A stretch of 64,000 bases of DNA from Prevotella sp. GTDB taxonomy: Bacteria > Bacteroidota > Bacteroidia > Bacteroidales > Bacteroidaceae. Of this stretch, positions 61,194-64,000 are shown piece by piece. The stretch's first letter is position 1. Each line of letters starts with the position of its first letter. The stretch is from contig JAILHK010000034.1 of NCBI GenBank assembly GCA_024695815.1, forward strand, positions 186,001-250,000. The letters run 5' to 3'. The translations under genes were made by a program, and so were the position numbers. Under the pieces are notes generated by a model. It saw nothing but the letters and a program-made list of their open reading frames with translations, was not told where the DNA came from and made no database searches.

Positions 61194-63213
61194 CGCCTAG
61201 GCCATAAGTGGTGCGCAGCACGATAAACTCGGTGCGGCGGTTCAGCTGGTGACAAATCTCTTGTTTCTCTTCGTCTTTTAATGCGTTGATAAACTCCTCG
61301 GTCAACACATCGCCTTCTTTCAGCCAAGGGTAGGTTTCGGTGAGCTTGCGCTTCACGACCTTTGGCTTTCCTTCTCCATAACCCACAGGCGACAAACGGT
61401 CCTCGACAATGCCGTGGTCGATAAGGTAGCGAACCACGCTCTCGGCACGGCGCTGAGACAGGCGTTGGTTGTAGGCATCAGCGCCGCGGAAGTCGGTATG
61501 CGAGCTCAGCTCAATGGTGATGTTGGGATTCTCGTTGAGTAGCGTGATGAGGCTATCGAGTGCCTGTGTGGACTCTGGACGCAGGGTGGCCTTGTCGAAA
61601 TCGTAGAAGATGTTGCGGATGAGCACGGGGGCCGAGAGTGATGCCAATGGGAATTGCAACACGTATTCCTCTGATTCCTTGACGGGCTCCACACGCAGTT
61701 CTTCCTTATGGTTCAGGAATCCCTTGCAGGTTCCCAGGAACACATAGTCCACGCCAGGGTGTATCTCTTCGGTAAAGGAACCGTCGCCCTTCACATTCAG
61801 TTTCTTGTTGGTTCCGTCGTTGCCTACCATGTAAACCAGTGCTTGTGGCAACTCATAACCATCTTTTTCATATACCCATCCTTTGACGGTCTGGATGACT
61901 TCCGACTTCTCGAATGAATAGATGTGGTCCCAGCCATTGGCATTGCCACGATTCGACGAGAAGAAGCCACGGTTGTGCAGTCCTTCGAAGGTCATGCCAA
62001 AGTCGTCGCCTTGCGAGTTGAGGGGGGCACCAGGATGTTCTAATGTGTATAAACTCTCTTCAGTCTTCTCCTGGCTCCCCTCCTCGGAGGGGCTGGGGGA
62101 GGGTTTTGCTATGAAAATGTCCAGTCCGCCCATGCCGGGATGACCGTCGCTCGAGAAGTAGAGGTCGCCATTGGGTCGGAACGTGGGGAAGAGCTCGTTG
62201 CCTTCGGTGTTGACTGGCTCGCCCAGGTTCTCCAGGGCTACCAATCCATGACTGGTGATTTGTATGCGCCAGATGTCGTAGCCGCCCAGTCCGCCAGGCA
62301 TGTCGCTGACAAAGTAGAGCCATTCGCCGTCGGGCGAGACGGCAGGATGGGCAAAGGTAGAGAGCGTATCCTTGGTAATCTCCAGGTCGTTGGCCTTGCC
62401 CCACGAGGCATCACTGCGTGTGGCTGTGGCTATCTTTGCATAACGTGGATAGTTGGGGTCGGTCTTGCAGACGGTGAGATACATGGTTTTGAAATCGGGT
62501 GTGAAAGCACAGGCGCCCTCGTCGAAATCGCTGTTCAGGTCAGACTCGATGGCTTCGGGCTTTTGCCATTTCCCTTTCTCGTCTTTTTGCGATACAAAGA
62601 TATCGGCATTCTTCATGCCGGTGATGCCGCTCAGCTCGTCGCCTTTAGCCTGATTGCGTGTGGACGAGAAGTAGAGCTGGTTGTTGTCTTCGCCAGCCAG
62701 CATCGGTGAATAGTCCGTACGGCGCGAGTTGAAGATATCCTCTCTTTTTACGGTGTAGCCGGAATATTCGGCTTCGGCTTTCCATTTGGGAGCCATGCGT
62801 GCCGACTGCAGACCGTTCTTGACAAGTTGCGACTGGTTGCCTTCCTCTATCATCTGAAGGAAGGTGTTCTCGGCATCCTTATAGCTGCCGTTCTTCAGTT
62901 GCAGTCTTCCCAGGTGAAAGAGTGTCAGCGAGTCTTGTTGCTTGAAGCGGATGGCGTTCTTATAGGCTGCAATGGCCCGCTGTGTGTGGTTGATGCGGCG
63001 ATAGCAGTCGGCCATCTTCAGTGCACGAAGACCACGCAGTTGGCGCTCTTTGGCGGGTGTTTGCGAATAAGCTTTCTTGTATTGTGTGGCTGCGTCGTAA
63101 TATTCTCCAAGGGAATAATATTTATCTCCTTTCTTCATGGCGGTATCTGCTCCGCATCCTGAAAGCAGGATGCAGACAATACCTATATATAATATAAAGA
63201 ATATCTTACGCAT
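61180..63213 (-). CDS. porE: PorE-like OmpA-family lipoprotein (TPR + propeller + OmpA)
   Basis: The 677-residue lipoprotein starts MRKIFFILYIGIVCILLSGC. In order: TPR helices (about 25-150, GEYYDAATQYKKAYSQTPAK), a PD40/WD40-like propeller (about 165-410, YFSSTRNQAKGDELSGITGM, SPDGEWLYFVSDMPGGLGGY, DLYFSSDGHPGMGGLDIFIA), a carboxypeptidase-regulatory-like module (about 450-520), and an OmpA peptidoglycan-binding domain (about 550-650, IFYDFDKATLRPES, ELSSHTDFRGADAYNQRLSQ). This order matches T9SS protein PorE (PG1058 type). Starts further upstream would overlap topB. A repeat insertion adds the Pro/Ser/Glu stretch PSPSPSEEGSQEKTEE. Confidence 0.78.
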   Translation of the reverse strand: MRKIFFILYIGIVCILLSGCGADTAMKKGDKYYSLGEYYDAATQYKKAYSQTPAKERQLRGLRALKMADCYRRINHTQRAIAAYKNAIRFKQQDSLTLFHLGRLQLKNGSYKDAENTFLQMIEEGNQSQLVKNGLQSARMAPKWKAEAEYSGYTVKREDIFNSRRTDYSPMLAGEDNNQLYFSSTRNQAKGDELSGITGMKNADIFVSQKDEKGKWQKPEAIESDLNSDFDEGACAFTPDFKTMYLTVCKTDPNYPRYAKIATATRSDASWGKANDLEITKDTLSTFAHPAVSPDGEWLYFVSDMPGGLGGYDIWRIQITSHGLVALENLGEPVNTEGNELFPTFRPNGDLYFSSDGHPGMGGLDIFIAKPSPSPSEEGSQEKTEESLYTLEHPGAPLNSQGDDFGMTFEGLHNRGFFSSNRGNANGWDHIYSFEKSEVIQTVKGWVYEKDGYELPQALVYMVGNDGTNKKLNVKGDGSFTEEIHPGVDYVFLGTCKGFLNHKEELRVEPVKESEEYVLQFPLASLSAPVLIRNIFYDFDKATLRPESTQALDSLITLLNENPNITIELSSHTDFRGADAYNQRLSQRRAESVVRYLIDHGIVEDRLSPVGYGEGKPKVVKRKLTETYPWLKEGDVLTEEFINALKDEEKQEICHQLNRRTEFIVLRTTYGLGATNH
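62075..62107. repeat. G+C-rich palindromic repeat inserted in porE
   Basis: CCCCTCC-TC-GGAGGGG (62077-62092) is a near-perfect palindrome followed by CTGGGGGAGGGTTTT. It encodes the low-complexity PSPSPSEEG stretch between DIFIAK and SLYTLEHPG, where relatives continue directly. A degenerate relative lies at 35439-35466. Repeats of this wording are scattered in many Bacteroidetes genomes (from memory; not checked). Confidence 0.7.
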
Positions 63214-63241
63214 ACCCTTATATAACGTCGGAATCGACATT

Positions 63242-64000
63242 TTATTGCTTAAGGGACTGGTCGAAAGGTAAACGGAAGGTGCAGCCTTCCTTCCAGCGCG
63301 AGCAACCATAGGCGGTCTTTCCCTTGATAATGGTGCCTTGGCCGCACAGTGGACAGGGGGTTCCCTCTACTGCTGTGGTCTGGGAATCAGACTTGGATTT
63401 TTCTGCTGTCGGTTTTGGCTGTTCTGTAGCTGCCTTGGTCTTCTTCTGTCTCTTTTTTGGAGCTTTTTCTTTCGGTGCATCCTTTGCTTTGGGGGCTGGA
63501 GCAGCCTCGATGGTGACGCGGCGATTGCTTTGGTCGGCAATGACCTGGCGCACGATGTCGTTGACCTGATTCTTCAGTTCGTCGATAAATACCTGTGGGT
63601 TGTATTTCTGGGCTTCGATGTCGCGAAGTTTCTTTTCCCAGATACCAGTCAGCTCAGCACTCTTTAAGAGCTCTTCACGAATCAGGTCGATCAACTCGAT
63701 GCCGGTAGGCGTGGCTACCAGGTTCTTGCGTTCCTTTTTGATATAATGGCGTTTGAATAGCGTCTCGATGATGGCGGCACGGGTGGAAGGACGGCCAATG
63801 CCGTTCTCCTTCATGGCACGGCGCAGTTCTTCGTCGTCAACCAGTTTGCCGGCGGTCTCCATGGCGCGCAACAGGGTGGCCTCGGTGTAGAACTTAGGCG
63901 GTGTGGTCATCTTCTCGGTCAACGTAGGCGTGTGAGAACCACTCTCCCCCTTGGTGAATGTGGGGAGTGTGCGCTCTTCTTCGTCGGGCTTCTTCTCTTC
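63242..64000 (-). CDS. topB: DNA topoisomerase III, C-terminal part (runs off the window)
   Basis: The minus-strand frame is open from the right edge to the stop at 63242 (253 codons). KKPDEEERTLPTFTKGESGS, PPKFYTEATLLRAMETAG, ENGIGRPSTRAAIIETLFKR and KNLVATPTGIELIDLI are typical of the type IA topoisomerase III of Bacteroidetes. A Lys/Ala-rich linker leads to a C-terminal zinc-ribbon-like module (CPLCGQGTIIKGKTAYGCSR). The enzyme relaxes negative supercoils and decatenates. The catalytic Tyr region lies outside the window. Confidence 0.92.
   Translation of the reverse strand, partial: EEKKPDEEERTLPTFTKGESGSHTPTLTEKMTTPPKFYTEATLLRAMETAGKLVDDEELRRAMKENGIGRPSTRAAIIETLFKRHYIKKERKNLVATPTGIELIDLIREELLKSAELTGIWEKKLRDIEAQKYNPQVFIDELKNQVNDIVRQVIADQSNRRVTIEAAPAPKAKDAPKEKAPKKRQKKTKAATEQPKPTAEKSKSDSQTTAVEGTPCPLCGQGTIIKGKTAYGCSRWKEGCTFRLPFDQSLKQ

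Overview
The window looks like a chromosome segment of a gut or rumen Bacteroidales, most probably Prevotella/Segatella (inference). Reasons seen in the sequence: three SusC/SusD pairs, many promoters with the Bacteroidetes -7 word TAnnTTTG, A-rich leaders instead of Shine-Dalgarno sites, type IX secretion (T9SS) sorting tails of the form GxYxxxGKKxxIK, PorQ and PorE-like T9SS proteins, and many ATGA stop/start overlaps.

Layout. 1-73 is the tail of an unknown + strand gene. 183-18991 (minus strand) is a polysaccharide utilisation locus (PUL) with a rhamnogalacturonan signature: two SusC/SusD pairs, a secreted T9SS protein, and, behind a second promoter, two family 11 rhamnogalacturonan lyases (PL11), one carrying a long autotransporter-type repeat tail. 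19181-33686 (+ strand) is a fructan PUL: an SGNH hydrolase, an unusual membrane regulator (sugar-binding domain, one membrane helix and AraC domain with no kinase), SusC/SusD, a SusE-position lipoprotein, two GH32-type enzymes, an MFS transporter and a fructokinase. Two related inverted repeats with half-site WTCGTTCA lie upstream of the SusC promoter and of the second GH32 promoter, and are good candidates for the regulator's operators. 33687-35885 holds two small A+T-rich membrane-protein genes and a long non-coding stretch. 35886-37283 encodes a two-headed esterase.

37311-43941 is a complete TPP-riboswitch-controlled thiamine operon (thiS, thiE, thiG, thiC, thiF/moeB, thiH, a second thiE/tenI-like gene, thiD). 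Then follow cmk-porQ, an outer-membrane protein, tRNA-Ser(GGA) with a duplicated 3' end, tonB-ispA-tatD diverging from exbB-small membrane protein-exbD-exbD, an Lrp/AsnC regulator, thyA-folA, a uracil-type permease, an AEC transporter, an rRNA methyltransferase coupled to a RAYT-type transposase-like gene, an ECF sigma/PspC/DUF2807 cluster, a PorE-like lipoprotein and the C-terminal part of topoisomerase III.

The most unusual signal is not a gene. Four intergenic stretches (about 6551-6700, 33759-33802, 35491-35800, 54897-55094) are built on a 22-bp period: short words, often palindromic, recur every 22 bp although the whole unit is not conserved. Arrays 19 kb apart share the word CCAGGGGCTAG/CTAGGGGCTAG, and each array lies shortly upstream of a TAnnTTTG-type promoter. 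I know of no named element that fits. Other points worth attention are the kinase-less regulator with its paired inverted repeats, a G+C-rich palindromic repeat inserted in frame in porE, and the repeated tRNA 3' end.
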